The notes under the pieces: generated by a model | What the model was told of the DNA's origin: nothing | Seen by the model: only the letters and a program-made list of their open reading frames with translations | Databases searched by the model: none | Part shown: positions 42,446-51,446 of the stretch, one piece after another | Numbering within the stretch: position 1 is the first letter of the stretch | Layout of the letters: each line of letters starts with the position of its first letter | Made by a program: the position numbers and the translations under genes | Source: Clostridiales bacterium | Lineage (GTDB): Bacteria; Bacillota; Clostridia; Christensenellales; Aristaeellaceae | DNA: 64,000 nt | NCBI GenBank assembly: GCA_015056205.1 | Contig: SVGS01000011.1 | Span: forward strand, 1 to 64,000 | Reading direction: 5' to 3'

Positions 42446-43783
42446 ATGAATCTTGTTTACCGGGTCCAGGACAAGCCCAGGTTTGGAGAAACCCTTGTTT
42501 TCGCTCTGCAGCAGCTGCTGGCCATTCTGGCAGCCACCATCGCCGTGCCCAGCATCGTGGGGAACGGGATGAGCCAGAGCGCCGCGCTGTTCGGCGCGGG
42601 CGTCGGTACGATCGTCTATCTGCTCTTTACGAAATTCAAGAGCCCTGTTTTCCTGGGATCCAGTTTCGCTTTTCTCGGTTCCATGTTCGCGGCCTTCGGC
42701 GGAGCGGCATCCGTACAGGTCGGATATGCGGGCCTGATCATCGGCGCCGCGCTGGCCGGCCTGGTGTATGTGGTGATCGCCCTCATCGTCAAGATTGCCG
42801 GCGTAAAGTGGATCGGAAAGCTGATGCCTCCGGTCGTGATCGGACCGACGGTGGCCATTATCGGTCTGAGCCTGGCGGGCAACGCGATCGGTGACGCGTT
42901 GCACGGCGCTGAGTTGCTGGCGGATGGCACCCATGTTATGAATACCGCGGGCTGGATCAGCCTGATCTGCGCCCTGGTTACGCTGCTGACGGTGGTATAC
43001 TGCTCCGTGCGCGGCAAAAAGATGATGAGACTGATTCCCTTCATTATCGGTATCATTGCCGGCTATGTGGTGGCGCTGATTTTCACCCTGATCGGAAACG
43101 CCTCCGGCAATGAAGCACTGAAGGTGATCGACTTCTCCGCTTTCTCCAATATGAAGTGGGTTCCGGATTTCACCTTTGTGGAAGCCTTCAAGGGCGTCAA
43201 CGCGCTGACCGGCCAGTATATCGCCACCGTGGCCGTCGCCTATATCCCGGTCGCCTTCGTCGTGTTCGCGGAGCACATTGCGGACCACAAGAACCTGTCC
43301 ACGATTATCGGCCAGGAGCTGCTGGTGGAGCCCGGCCTGCACCGGACCCTGCTGGGCGACGGAATCGGATCCATGGTCGGCGCGGTCTTCGGCGGCTGCC
43401 CCAACACCACTTACGGTGAATCCGTTGGCTGCGTGGCGATTACCGGAAACGCGTCCATCGTGACCATTCTGACCACCGCGATCCTGGCGATCGTCGCCAG
43501 CTTCTTCGGTCCCTTTGTCACGTTCCTGAGCACGATTCCTTCCTGCGTAATGGGCGGCGTGTGCATTACGCTGTACGGATTTATCGCGGTATCCGGCCTG
43601 AAGATGCTTCAGCCGGTGGATCTGAACGATAACCGGAACCTGTTCACGGCTTCCGCGATCCTGATTGCCGGTATCGGCGGGATGACGCTGAAGATCGGTT
43701 CCGTTACCATGACGGAAATCGCCTGCGCGCTGATTCTGGGAATCGTGGTGAACATGCTGTTCAACCGCCCTGCGAAAAAATAA
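42446..43783 (+). CDS. uraA: Uracil permease (NCS2 family)
   Basis: The 445-residue protein has about 12-14 hydrophobic helices and NCS2 nucleobase:cation symporter signatures: LLAILAATIAVPSIVG, the LGSSFAFLGSM substrate half-helix, VVIGPTVAIIGLSLA and the GCPNTTYGESVG motif. In NCS2 members this last motif with glutamate binds the base. Uracil rather than xanthine is favoured because the gene sits with pyrR behind a pyrimidine-type attenuator. GTGAGGAGG precedes the ATG. Confidence 0.92.
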   Translation: MNLVYRVQDKPRFGETLVFALQQLLAILAATIAVPSIVGNGMSQSAALFGAGVGTIVYLLFTKFKSPVFLGSSFAFLGSMFAAFGGAASVQVGYAGLIIGAALAGLVYVVIALIVKIAGVKWIGKLMPPVVIGPTVAIIGLSLAGNAIGDALHGAELLADGTHVMNTAGWISLICALVTLLTVVYCSVRGKKMMRLIPFIIGIIAGYVVALIFTLIGNASGNEALKVIDFSAFSNMKWVPDFTFVEAFKGVNALTGQYIATVAVAYIPVAFVVFAEHIADHKNLSTIIGQELLVEPGLHRTLLGDGIGSMVGAVFGGCPNTTYGESVGCVAITGNASIVTILTTAILAIVASFFGPFVTFLSTIPSCVMGGVCITLYGFIAVSGLKMLQPVDLNDNRNLFTASAILIAGIGGMTLKIGSVTMTEIACALILGIVVNMLFNRPAKK

Positions 43784-43807
43784 GGCTGTAGGCAGCGGGA
43801 GAGAAAA

Positions 43808-44356
43808 ATGAAGTTCAAATCGTCCATCATGGATGAGGACGCCATGCGGAGAAGCTTGGTGCGGATCACCCATGAAATCATCGAAAAGAACAGCGGGACG
43901 GAGGACGTGGTGCTGCTGGGCATCCAGCGGAGGGGCCTTCCGCTGGCGGCCATGCTTCAGGAAAACATTTTCCGTTTTGAAGGGAAGAAGATTCCGCTGG
44001 GACGGATCGATGTATCCCTGTACCGGGATGACCTGACGGAGCTGAGCGATCTTCCGGAGGCAGGGCAATGCGAGATTCCCTTTGATCTGAACGGAAAGAC
44101 GGTCATTCTGGTGGATGATGTCATCTACACCGGACGGACGGTCCGCGCCGCCATCGACGCGATCTTTCATCACGGGCGTCCCCGGGCGATTCAGCTGGCT
44201 GTCCTGATTGACCGGGGGCACAGGGAACTGCCGATCCGGCCGGACTATGTCGGCAAAAACATTCCGACCAGTCATTCCGAAGTGGTTTCCGTCATGGTGA
44301 AGGAATTCGACGGACGCATCGGCGTGGCCCTGTATCAGCTGGAAGAGGGAAAATGA
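43808..44356 (+). CDS. pyrR: Bifunctional pyr operon regulator / uracil phosphoribosyltransferase PyrR
   Basis: The 182-residue protein has the PRPP-binding signature [20 protein letters not shown] (about 98-117), the [12 protein letters not shown] segment near the start and the C-terminal [18 protein letters not shown] characteristic of PyrR. It binds mRNA leaders in response to uridine nucleotides and promotes attenuation. It starts 24 bases after uraA, so it probably regulates its own transcript through the leader at 42343-42422. Confidence 0.96.
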   Translation: MKFKSSIMDEDAMRRSLVRITHEIIEKNSGTEDVVLLGIQRRGLPLAAMLQENIFRFEGKKIPLGRIDVSLYRDDLTELSDLPEAGQCEIPFDLNGKTVILVDDVIYTGRTVRAAIDAIFHHGRPRAIQLAVLIDRGHRELPIRPDYVGKNIPTSHSEVVSVMVKEFDGRIGVALYQLEEGK

Positions 44357-44370
44357 CCCTGAAAAAACAG

Positions 44371-44399
44371 TTTACAAAAGCACAATAGTCTGATAGAAT
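44371..44399 (+). promoter_or_regulatory. Promoter of rpsO
   Basis: TTTACA and TAGAAT are 17 bases apart, 113 bases before the start codon. Confidence 0.72.
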
Positions 44400-44402
44400 A
44401 TT

Positions 44403-44479
44403 TTCCGGCCTTTATGAACCGTATGCTCGGGTTGTCGATTCTCCGACGCTCCGCTGAGTTTGCGGCGATTCGGCCGGAA
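44403..44479 (+). promoter_or_regulatory. Three-way-junction leader of rpsO (candidate S15 binding site)
   Basis: TTCCGGCC (44403-44410) pairs perfectly with GGCCGGAA (44472-44479) and closes a domain containing two further hairpins, GTCG/CGAC (44434-44447) and CCGC/GCGG (44451-44465). S15 binds a three-way junction in 16S rRNA and controls its own mRNA in several bacteria through similar folds, so autoregulation is plausible. Confidence 0.55.
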
Positions 44480-44512
44480 TATCGCTGAAAGCGAATAAAG
44501 GAGGTTTATCCC

Positions 44513-44767
44513 ATGACCAAGTCTGAAATCATTGCCGCTTATGCCCAGCACGAAGGGGATACCGGTTCTCCCGAGGTGCAGATCGCGCTGCTGACGGATC
44601 GGATCAACCATCTGAACGAGCACCTGAAGCTGAACAAGAATGACCATCATTCCAACCGTGGTCTGCTGCTGATGGTCGGCCGCCGCCGCAATCTGCTGGA
44701 GTACCTGAAGAAGACGGATATTGAGCGGTATCGGACGCTGATCGCGAAGCTGAATCTGCGCAAGTAA
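44513..44767 (+). CDS. rpsO: 30S ribosomal protein S15
   Basis: The 84-residue protein contains the S15 signature ([20 protein letters not shown], then [28 protein letters not shown]). It is about five residues shorter at the N-terminus than typical Firmicutes S15. S15 is a primary binder of the 16S central domain. AGGAGG precedes the ATG. A strong terminator separates it from pnp, the usual downstream neighbour. Confidence 0.97.
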   Translation: MTKSEIIAAYAQHEGDTGSPEVQIALLTDRINHLNEHLKLNKNDHHSNRGLLLMVGRRRNLLEYLKKTDIERYRTLIAKLNLRK

Positions 44768-44798
44768 GGTTCAACCCGGTTTGAGAGTCGCTTTTGGA

Positions 44799-44835
44799 AG
44801 CCGCCGGAAGTGCTGATTTCTTCCGGCGGCTTTTT
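44799..44835 (+). terminator. Terminator between rpsO and pnp
   Basis: A perfect 12-bp stem (AGCCGCCGGAAG with CTTCCGGCGGCT), a nine-base loop and five T. Confidence 0.95.
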
Positions 44836-44954
44836 CAAAAAAGGCGGAGAGCGCGTGTTATCCCTTGAAAATCCCCGGCGGGGTTTTCATATGATAGCAT
44901 ACGCTTCTCCGGCTTCGGTAATTTCTGAACGAAAAGACGGAAAGGAGAAAAAGT

Positions 44955-47105
44955 ATGGAATCCAAAAAGTTTACAATGGATCTGGCCGGGCGTCCGCTGA
45001 CGCTGGAATTCGGCAGATACTGCGAACAGGCGAACGGATCTGTCTGGGTGCATCTGGGGGATACCGTGGTCATGGTGAACGCCACCATGGCGCCCACTCC
45101 CCGGGAGGGAGTCGACTTCTTCCCTCTGGCGGTGGACGTGGAGGAGAAACAGTATTCTGTCGGCAAGATTCCCGGCGGCTTTATCAAACGGGAAGGCCGT
45201 CCTTCCGAGAAAGCGACCCTGACCTGCCGTCTGATCGACCGGCCGCTGCGCCCCCTCTTCAACAAGGGCATGCGCAACGACGTTCAGGTTGTCGTGACCA
45301 TTCTGAGCGTGGAACAGGATGTTCCGCCGGAAATTCCGGCCATGATCGGTTCCTCCATCGCGCTGGCGATCAGCGATATTCCGTGGAACGGCCCCACCGG
45401 CGCCGTGCTGGTCGGACGGGTGGACGGACAGTTTGTGATCTGCCCGGACGAGGAGCAGCGGGAAAAGAGCGATCTGAGCCTGTATGTGGCCGGAACGGAA
45501 GAAGCCATCATGATGGTTGAAGCCGGAGCCTGCGAGCTGTCCGAAGCGACCATGCTGGACGCGATTCTCTTCGGCCATGAGGAAATCAAGAAGCTGGTGG
45601 CTTTCCAGAAGCAGATCGTGGCGGAAATCGGCAAGGAAAAGAAGGAAGTGCCGCTGATCACCACCGGAGACGACGTCAAGGCCGCGGTGCGCGCGTTCGC
45701 ATACGATAAGTGCGTATGGACCTTCGACACCTTCGACCGGGCCGAACGGCAACAGCGGGAAGCACAGACCCGGGAAGAAACGCTGGCCGCTCTGGCGGAG
45801 CAGTTCCCGGAGAGGGAGAGCGAAATCGCCGACGCCCTGTATTATCTGAACAAAGAGGTAATGCGGGCGAAAATCCTGAACGAGGGCATCCGGCCGGACG
45901 GACGGAAGGTGAACGAGATTCGCCCGATCTGGTGCGATGTGGGCGTTCTGCCCCGGACGCACGGCAGCGCGATCTTTACCCGCGGACAGACCCAGGCCCT
46001 GACGGTGACAACCCTGGGGACGATGAGCGACGGGCAGACCCTGGACGGGCTGAGCAATGAGACCTTCAAGCGCTACATTCATCAGTACAATATGCCGCCG
46101 TACGCCACCGGTGAAGCGGGCCGCCTGAAGAGCCCCGGACGCCGGGAAATCGGTCACGGCGCGCTGGCTGAGCGCGCTCTGATCCCTGTGATTCCCTCAG
46201 AGGAAGAGTTCCCCTACGCCATGCGGCTGGTCAGCGAGATCCTGTCCTCCAACGGTTCCTCTTCCATGGCTTCCGTCTGCGGCTCCACGCTGAGCCTGAT
46301 GGATGCCGGCGTGCCGATTCACGCGCCGGTAGCCGGCGTGGCCATGGGCCTGATTACCGATCAGGAATCCGGCAAGCTGGCCGTGCTGACGGATATCCAG
46401 GGCCTGGAAGACTTCCTGGGAGATATGGACTTCAAGGTAGCCGGCTCCATGAACGGCATCACCGCGCTGCAGATGGATATCAAGATCGCCGGCATCAACC
46501 GGGAGATCCTGCAGCAGGCGCTGCATCAGGCGCTGGAAGGCCGCCTGTATATTCTGAAGATCATGCTGGATACGCTGGGCCAGCCGAGAGAAAACCTGAG
46601 CCCCTATGCGCCGAAGATCGTTCAGTTTACCATTAATCCGGACAAGATCCGGGAAGTGATCGGACCCGGCGGCAAGATGATCAACAAGATCATTGCGGAA
46701 ACCGGCGTCAAGATCGATATCGAGGACGATGGACGGGTGTTCATCTCCACGCCGGATCAGGCCGCTTCCGACCGGGCCCGGAAGATCATCGAGGGCATTG
46801 CGAAGGATATCGAAGTCGGAGACGTTTTCACCGGCAAGGTGGTGCGGATCATGAACTTCGGCGCGTTCGTGGAGCTGGCCCCCGGCAAGGACGGAATGGT
46901 TCACATCTCCAAGCTGGACAACAAGCGGGTGGAGAAGGTGGAAGACGTGGTCAATATCGGCGACGAGCTGGAGGTTCGGGTGAACGAGATCGACGCTCAG
47001 GGCCGGATCAATCTGGTTCGGAACGATATTGAATACACCAGCCGGGAACCTGCCCGGAACGCGGACGGAAACCGCCGTCCGCCCCGCAGGAACAGCAATA
47101 ACTGA
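44955..47105 (+). CDS. pnp: Polyribonucleotide nucleotidyltransferase (PNPase)
   Basis: The 716-residue enzyme degrades RNA 3' to 5' by phosphorolysis. It has two RNase PH-like domains ([19 protein letters not shown]; then [20 protein letters not shown] and [21 protein letters not shown]), an alpha domain between them, a KH domain ([19 protein letters not shown], about 565) and a C-terminal S1 domain ([21 protein letters not shown], about 630) with a short basic tail. Length is normal. AAAGGAGAAA lies before the ATG. Confidence 0.97.
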   Translation: MESKKFTMDLAGRPLTLEFGRYCEQANGSVWVHLGDTVVMVNATMAPTPREGVDFFPLAVDVEEKQYSVGKIPGGFIKREGRPSEKATLTCRLIDRPLRPLFNKGMRNDVQVVVTILSVEQDVPPEIPAMIGSSIALAISDIPWNGPTGAVLVGRVDGQFVICPDEEQREKSDLSLYVAGTEEAIMMVEAGACELSEATMLDAILFGHEEIKKLVAFQKQIVAEIGKEKKEVPLITTGDDVKAAVRAFAYDKCVWTFDTFDRAERQQREAQTREETLAALAEQFPERESEIADALYYLNKEVMRAKILNEGIRPDGRKVNEIRPIWCDVGVLPRTHGSAIFTRGQTQALTVTTLGTMSDGQTLDGLSNETFKRYIHQYNMPPYATGEAGRLKSPGRREIGHGALAERALIPVIPSEEEFPYAMRLVSEILSSNGSSSMASVCGSTLSLMDAGVPIHAPVAGVAMGLITDQESGKLAVLTDIQGLEDFLGDMDFKVAGSMNGITALQMDIKIAGINREILQQALHQALEGRLYILKIMLDTLGQPRENLSPYAPKIVQFTINPDKIREVIGPGGKMINKIIAETGVKIDIEDDGRVFISTPDQAASDRARKIIEGIAKDIEVGDVFTGKVVRIMNFGAFVELAPGKDGMVHISKLDNKRVEKVEDVVNIGDELEVRVNEIDAQGRINLVRNDIEYTSREPARNADGNRRPPRRNSNN

Positions 47106-47114
47106 TCATCAGGA

Positions 47115-47157
47115 GGCTGCCGCTGATCCCTACCCGGAAAGGCGGCAGCCCTTTTTT
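47115..47157 (+). terminator. Terminator after pnp
   Basis: GGCTGCCGC (47115-47123) pairs with GCGGCAGCC (47142-47150), followed by six T. Confidence 0.9.
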
Positions 47158-47188
47158 GACCACAGAAGAGCGGAAGGAAAGCGAAAGA

Positions 47189-47611
47189 ATGGACGAACGA
47201 GTGCTGGGCCTGGATATCGGCGACGTACGGATCGGCACGGCGGTGTCTGATCCGGGACGGACCATCGCGACTCCGGCGGAGGTAATCCGCAGGGTCGGGT
47301 GGGGGCCGGACGTACGGAAGATCGCGGAGCTGTGCAGCCGCTTCGATACCCGGGAAATTGTATCCGGGCTTCCGTTGAACATGGACGGCAGCGAAGGATT
47401 TCAGGCCGGAAAGGTGAGAGCATTCTGCGCCCAGCTGGAAAAAGCCGGCTTCCGGGTTTCCTATCAGGATGAACGGCTGAGCACGGTTGCCGCCGAAGAA
47501 GCGCTGCTGGAAGACAACCGGTCGAGAGAGGAACGGAAGCAAATGGTGGACAAGGTGGCGGCGGCCCTGATCCTGCAGGAATGGCTGGACCGGCAGGCCA
47601 CGCAAAAATAA
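47189..47611 (+). CDS. ruvX: Holliday junction resolvase-like RuvX (YqgF)
   Basis: The 140-residue protein has the RNase H-like YqgF fold: VLGLDIGDVRIGTAVSD at the start (catalytic Asp of LDIG), IVSGLPLNMDGSEG in the middle, and YQDERLSTVAAEEALLE with the acidic residues, then DKVAAALILQEWLD. It acts in 16S rRNA 5'-end processing and possibly in DNA repair. The frame is open upstream but the conserved region begins at this ATG, ten bases after GGAAGGA. A DUF1292 gene follows, as in many Firmicutes. Confidence 0.95.
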   Translation: MDERVLGLDIGDVRIGTAVSDPGRTIATPAEVIRRVGWGPDVRKIAELCSRFDTREIVSGLPLNMDGSEGFQAGKVRAFCAQLEKAGFRVSYQDERLSTVAAEEALLEDNRSREERKQMVDKVAAALILQEWLDRQATQK

Positions 47612-47631
47612 AAAACAGGAGGAAAGAGAAA

Positions 47632-47940
47632 ATGAATCAGTATCCCGAAAACCGTCCCGAGGAAGAGGAAGACGATCTGATTGAACTGGTGGACGAGGAC
47701 GGAGAAACAACCCGCTTTGAGCATCTGGCGACTCTGGAATACAAGGGAGAAAGCTACCTGGCCCTGTGCGATCCCGACGCGGATGAAAACGATGAGAACG
47801 GGCTGGAGGTTTTCATCCTGAAAATCGAGACAGACGAACAGGGCCAGGATATTTACACCGTTCCGGACGAAGACGTGTCCGACCAGGTGTATGAACAGTT
47901 TTTAAAGCTCGTGGACGAAACGGCCGGGGACGAGGAATAA
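47632..47940 (+). CDS. DUF1292 (YrzB-type) acidic protein
   Basis: A 102-residue, very acidic protein with the DUF1292 pattern: LIELVDEDGETTRFEHLATLEYKG split after FEHL, YLALCDPDADENDENGLEVFILKIE, and VPDEDVSDQVYEQFLKLVDE. Function is unknown; the gene commonly follows ruvX in Firmicutes. AGGAGGAAAG precedes this ATG; an in-frame start upstream within ruvX is unlikely. Its stop is six bases from that of the convergent mutase gene, with no obvious terminator between them. Confidence 0.9.
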   Translation: MNQYPENRPEEEEDDLIELVDEDGETTRFEHLATLEYKGESYLALCDPDADENDENGLEVFILKIETDEQGQDIYTVPDEDVSDQVYEQFLKLVDETAGDEE

Positions 47941-47946
47941 TCCGGA

Positions 47947-49617
47947 TCAGGCCCGGCAGAGGGAGGACACCAGCGATTCCAGGTCATCGAGGGATTTTTC
48001 AGCTTCCCGCTGACCGGGAGCCTGGGCGAAAAGATAGGCCTTCAGCTTCGGTTCGGTTCCGGAAGGACGAATGATGAACTTGAAGCCGCCGGGAAGATGG
48101 AACTCCAGCACGTCGCTTTTCGGCAGCGTGCCGATTCCGGTAAGGTAATCCACCCGTTCGACGGAAAGGAGCCGCTCATCCCGCCCGGAGAGGGAGGGCG
48201 ACCGCAGGGCTTCCATAATGCCCTGCATGCGGCGGCTTCCGTCTTCCCCTTCATATTCAAAGGTCAGCAGACGCTGAGCAAAACAGCCATATTCCCTGCG
48301 CAGTTCCTCCAGACGGGACAGCAGGGTTTTTCCTTCCGCCTTCAGATTGGAGGCCATTTCACAGAGCAGCAGAGCCGCGTTAACGGCGTCCTTATCCCGC
48401 ACGTCGGTTCCGGAAAGATAGCCGTAGCTCTCCTCAAAGCCGAAGAGGAAACGATCGCGCTGTCCTTCTTTTTCGAGAAGGCCGATCTGCTCGCCGATGA
48501 ATTTAAAGCCGGTGAGAACATTCCGCAGCTCCACGCCGTAACGGGCGCAGATGGGAACGGCCATTTCCGTGCTGACAATCGTCTTGACCACAACGAACGG
48601 CAGGGAACCGGGACGCTTATGCCGGCAGAGATAATCCAGCATCAGAATCCCCATATCATTACCGCTGATCAGCACCACATCATCACCGGCGCGGACGCCG
48701 GCTCCCATACGGTCGCAATCCGGATCCGTGGCAAAGCAGAGATCCGCTCCGGTTTCCAGCGTTTTCTGAATGGCCAGTTCCATGGCGGCGCGGATTTCCG
48801 GGTTCGGATAGGGACAGGTGGGGAAGCGGCCGTCCGGCAGCTCCTGGGGGCCGACGACATCCACCTGAATATTGCCCATGCGGCGCATGATCTCCCGGAC
48901 CGGCAGGTTTCCGGTACCGTTCAGCGGAGAATAAACCACGTGCAGGGGGCAGTCGGAAGGCCGGATCCGCAGCTTCCAGATATCCTGATAATAGGCCTCC
49001 ACCGTATCTTCCGAAATATAGCGAATCAGACCGGCGTTCAGGCCGTCCTGAAGGGAGGGAAGCTGGTCCGTCAGATCCGGTTCCGCATTGATGAAGCCCA
49101 GAATCCGGTCGGCTGCTTCCAGGGTAATCTGGCAGCCGTCGGATCCGTAGACCTTATAGCCGTTGAATTTCGCGGGATTATGGGAGGCGGTGACCATGAC
49201 GCCGGCGGTGGCGCCCAGGCTCCGGACCGCGTAGGACAGCATGGGCGTAGGCATCAGCCGGGGATAAAGATGCACCCGGATTCCCATGGAAGCAAGAACC
49301 GCCGCCGTCAGTTCGGCGAAATCCTGACTGTGAATCCGGCTGTCATAGCTGACCGCGCAGGAAGGGGAGCCGGACTGCGTTTTCAGATAGTTACCCAGAC
49401 CGCGGGTGGCTTTCGCCACGGTGAACAGGTTCATCCGGTTTGTTCCGGCGCCGAGCACGCCCCGAAGACCGCCTGTGCCAAAGGCAAGATTCCGATAAAA
49501 GCTGTCATGCTCAGCCTCCGGAGACATTTCACGCAGCTCCTTCAGCAGCTCCTCCGGCATGGCCGGGCAGGACAGCCACTGCTTTTTCATTTCATGGATC
49601 GCCGATTCGCTGGACAT
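47947..49617 (-). CDS. Phosphoglucomutase/phosphomannomutase (alpha-D-phosphohexomutase)
   Basis: The 556-residue enzyme interconverts hexose 1- and 6-phosphates. Signatures in order: FGTGGLRGVLGAG near residue 46, the phosphoserine loop TASHNPAKFNGYKVYG (about 142-157), the metal loop ATDPDCDRMG (about 296), the sugar-binding GFEESYGYL (about 396) and the C-terminal phosphate site RPSGTEPKLKAY (about 515). The length and the TASHNP loop match the PgcA-type enzymes of Firmicutes, which link glucose-6-phosphate to glucose-1-phosphate for glycogen and envelope sugars. AAGGAGGG precedes the ATG. Confidence 0.95.
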   Translation of the reverse strand: MSSESAIHEMKKQWLSCPAMPEELLKELREMSPEAEHDSFYRNLAFGTGGLRGVLGAGTNRMNLFTVAKATRGLGNYLKTQSGSPSCAVSYDSRIHSQDFAELTAAVLASMGIRVHLYPRLMPTPMLSYAVRSLGATAGVMVTASHNPAKFNGYKVYGSDGCQITLEAADRILGFINAEPDLTDQLPSLQDGLNAGLIRYISEDTVEAYYQDIWKLRIRPSDCPLHVVYSPLNGTGNLPVREIMRRMGNIQVDVVGPQELPDGRFPTCPYPNPEIRAAMELAIQKTLETGADLCFATDPDCDRMGAGVRAGDDVVLISGNDMGILMLDYLCRHKRPGSLPFVVVKTIVSTEMAVPICARYGVELRNVLTGFKFIGEQIGLLEKEGQRDRFLFGFEESYGYLSGTDVRDKDAVNAALLLCEMASNLKAEGKTLLSRLEELRREYGCFAQRLLTFEYEGEDGSRRMQGIMEALRSPSLSGRDERLLSVERVDYLTGIGTLPKSDVLEFHLPGGFKFIIRPSGTEPKLKAYLFAQAPGQREAEKSLDDLESLVSSLCRA

Positions 49618-49642
49618 AGGGAAACCCTCCTTGATGAGAAAT

Positions 49643-49667
49643 AAAAAAAAGACACCGGGCAGGGGTC
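49643..49667 (-). terminator. Probable terminator between the 177-residue gene and the mutase gene
   Basis: On the minus strand GACCCC and GGTGTC form a stem with one mismatch and a five-base loop, followed by eight T. Confidence 0.5.
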
Positions 49668-50199
49668 AGACAACTCCCTGCTGGCCGGTGGTATAGAACT
49701 GATTCTTCCGGAACGGAGTAATCTGCTGCCCGTTCCAGGTGAAACCGTCGAGAGAGAGCCGGATCCCGTTTTCGGCAAACAGATTCGCCACATCCTCAAA
49801 CAGGACATAGAGATGGCGGGTGAAAAAGCCGGCTTCCGACCCGGTCGGCTCGCAGAGCAGCTCGTTGATCCCCCAGACCCGGATGGGCTCATACCCGTCA
49901 AACGCGAAGGAGGACGCATAGGCGGAGTAGGCTCCGCCGCGCAGATCGCAGGGCGTCATCCCCAGCCAGCTGGCCGCGTTGCGCAGAAGACTGTAAAAAC
50001 ACTGCATCACACGCCCGGGGAGAGCAAAACAGAGCTCATCTAGAAAGGCGCCGTTGGCATCATAGGTGCTGAAGGAAAGGATACGATTCTCATACAGGAT
50101 GACTGAAAAACCGCCGTCAGGCGCGCGGCCGTCCGGCATCAGGGGACGAAACTTATACTGAAAGACCGGCTTATAGCTGTATCCGGCTATCACAGGCAC
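49666..50199 (-). CDS. Unrecognised 177-residue protein
   Basis: I do not recognise a family. It has no signal peptide or membrane helix and appears to be a mixed alpha/beta cytoplasmic protein with many aromatic residues. Visible segments include GFSVILYENRILSFSTYDANG, split at the middle, AYASSFAFDGYEPIRVWGI and FEDVANLFAENGIRLSLDGF. Both possible starts are GTG: the one at 50199 is too close to the GGGGGG ribosome site, and the GTG six bases downstream (50193) is better spaced. It has its own strong promoter. Confidence 0.65.
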   Translation of the reverse strand: MPVIAGYSYKPVFQYKFRPLMPDGRAPDGGFSVILYENRILSFSTYDANGAFLDELCFALPGRVMQCFYSLLRNAASWLGMTPCDLRGGAYSAYASSFAFDGYEPIRVWGINELLCEPTGSEAGFFTRHLYVLFEDVANLFAENGIRLSLDGFTWNGQQITPFRKNQFYTTGQQGVV

Positions 50200-50226
50200 G
50201 CCCCCCTTTCGTTATCGCATGTGCCT

Positions 50227-50255
50227 ATGATAGCTAAATATGCTGTTTTCGTCAA
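50227..50255 (-). promoter_or_regulatory. Promoter of the unrecognised 177-residue gene
   Basis: On the minus strand TTGACG and TATCAT are 17 bases apart, about 30 bases before the start. Confidence 0.75.
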
Positions 50256-50305
50256 TAGGTTTCCACAAGATATTGTGTTCAAAAAAGATTAAGATTTCAT
50301 GACAA

Positions 50306-51433
50306 TTATTTCAAAAAGGCCATAAACGCGTCACGGTTCTGAATCGGGGTCGTGGTGGGACGGCCCAGATCCGCGCGGGCGCCGCAGGCGCACCGAACGG
50401 CGATCAGGATGGGGCCGGGCCGGCCCGCGATCCGATCCAGGGCTTCCCGCAGCGGGGCTTCTCCGTCCGGTTCCAGCACGGCCCTGTATCCGGCGGCGGA
50501 GGCCAGCGCGGACAGCGGCAGGTGACCCGAGCAGACGGGCATACCCCCCACCGTTTCATGAGCGCCGTTTTCAATGACCACATGAATCAGGTTTTCAGGA
50601 GCCGACCGGGCGATGACCGGCAGCGCCCCCAGATGCATCAGGGCGGCCCCGTCCCCGTCCAGACACCAGACGCGGCGGTCCGGCTTCTCCCGGGCGATCT
50701 GAAGCGCGATCATCGAAGCGTGCCCCATGGAGCCTACTGTCAGGAAATCCTTTTCGTGCCCGCAGCCGGTCCGCTCGCGGATTTCAAAGACTTCCCGGGA
50801 AAGCTTGCCCGTGGTTGAAACAACTATATCCCCGGGAGCCATCCGGGAAAGCAGAATTTCGGCGGCCCGCTCCCGCGTCATCGTATAGCCATTGCCGTAA
50901 TCCGGCTTCAGGGAGGCTTTGAGCGCGCCCTTGCGAACCACGACGGCAGCGACACGCCCCTGACGGAGCCGGGTCAGAAGCGCGGAAAAACGCTCCCGGA
51001 ACTGCTCCTCCGTATCCTCCGGAGACAGAACAAAGTACGGGATCTCCAGCAGGTCCAGCTGGCCGAGCGTGACGGCGCCCTGCCGGACATGCTGCGGTTC
51101 ATCCTTCACGCCGGGCTCTCCGCGCCAGCCGATCACCAGCAGGCAGGGAAGCGCGTAAACGCGGGTATCCATCAGCGAGGCCAGGGGATTGACCGTGTTT
51201 CCCAGTCCGCTGTTCTGCATATAACACAGGGCGGGGCGTCCGGTGGCCAGATAATGACCGGCGCACAGGCCGATGGCGCCGCCTTCATTGTGGGCGACGG
51301 TATGCCGGGGACCGTCCGTACCCCAGCGGGCATACAGTTCATCGCAAAGACCGCTGAGGAAAGAATCCGGCACCCCGGTAAAAAAATCAATTCCCGCATC
51401 CAGGCAGGCATCCAGCAGCACTGAAGAGAGCAT
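50306..51433 (-). CDS. Phosphonopyruvate decarboxylase (thiamine diphosphate enzyme)
   Basis: The 375-residue protein matches Ppd/AepY: a pyrimidine-binding half with GIDFFTGVPDSFLSGLCDEL, HNEGGAIGLCAGHYLATG and YMQNSGLGNTVNPLASL (about 15-85), WRGEPGVKDEPQH, and a pyrophosphate-binding half with GHASMIALQIA and the GDG...N motif (CLDGDGAALMHLGALP, about 255, to VIENGAHETVGG). The enzyme decarboxylates phosphonopyruvate to phosphonoacetaldehyde, the step that pulls phosphonate synthesis forward. The usual partner, phosphoenolpyruvate mutase, is not in the window, so substrate is uncertain; sulfopyruvate decarboxylases are related. It is the last gene of the lrp operon. Confidence 0.87.
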   Translation of the reverse strand: MLSSVLLDACLDAGIDFFTGVPDSFLSGLCDELYARWGTDGPRHTVAHNEGGAIGLCAGHYLATGRPALCYMQNSGLGNTVNPLASLMDTRVYALPCLLVIGWRGEPGVKDEPQHVRQGAVTLGQLDLLEIPYFVLSPEDTEEQFRERFSALLTRLRQGRVAAVVVRKGALKASLKPDYGNGYTMTRERAAEILLSRMAPGDIVVSTTGKLSREVFEIRERTGCGHEKDFLTVGSMGHASMIALQIAREKPDRRVWCLDGDGAALMHLGALPVIARSAPENLIHVVIENGAHETVGGMPVCSGHLPLSALASAAGYRAVLEPDGEAPLREALDRIAGRPGPILIAVRCACGARADLGRPTTTPIQNRDAFMAFLK

Positions 51434-51446
51434 CGCCCATTCCTCC

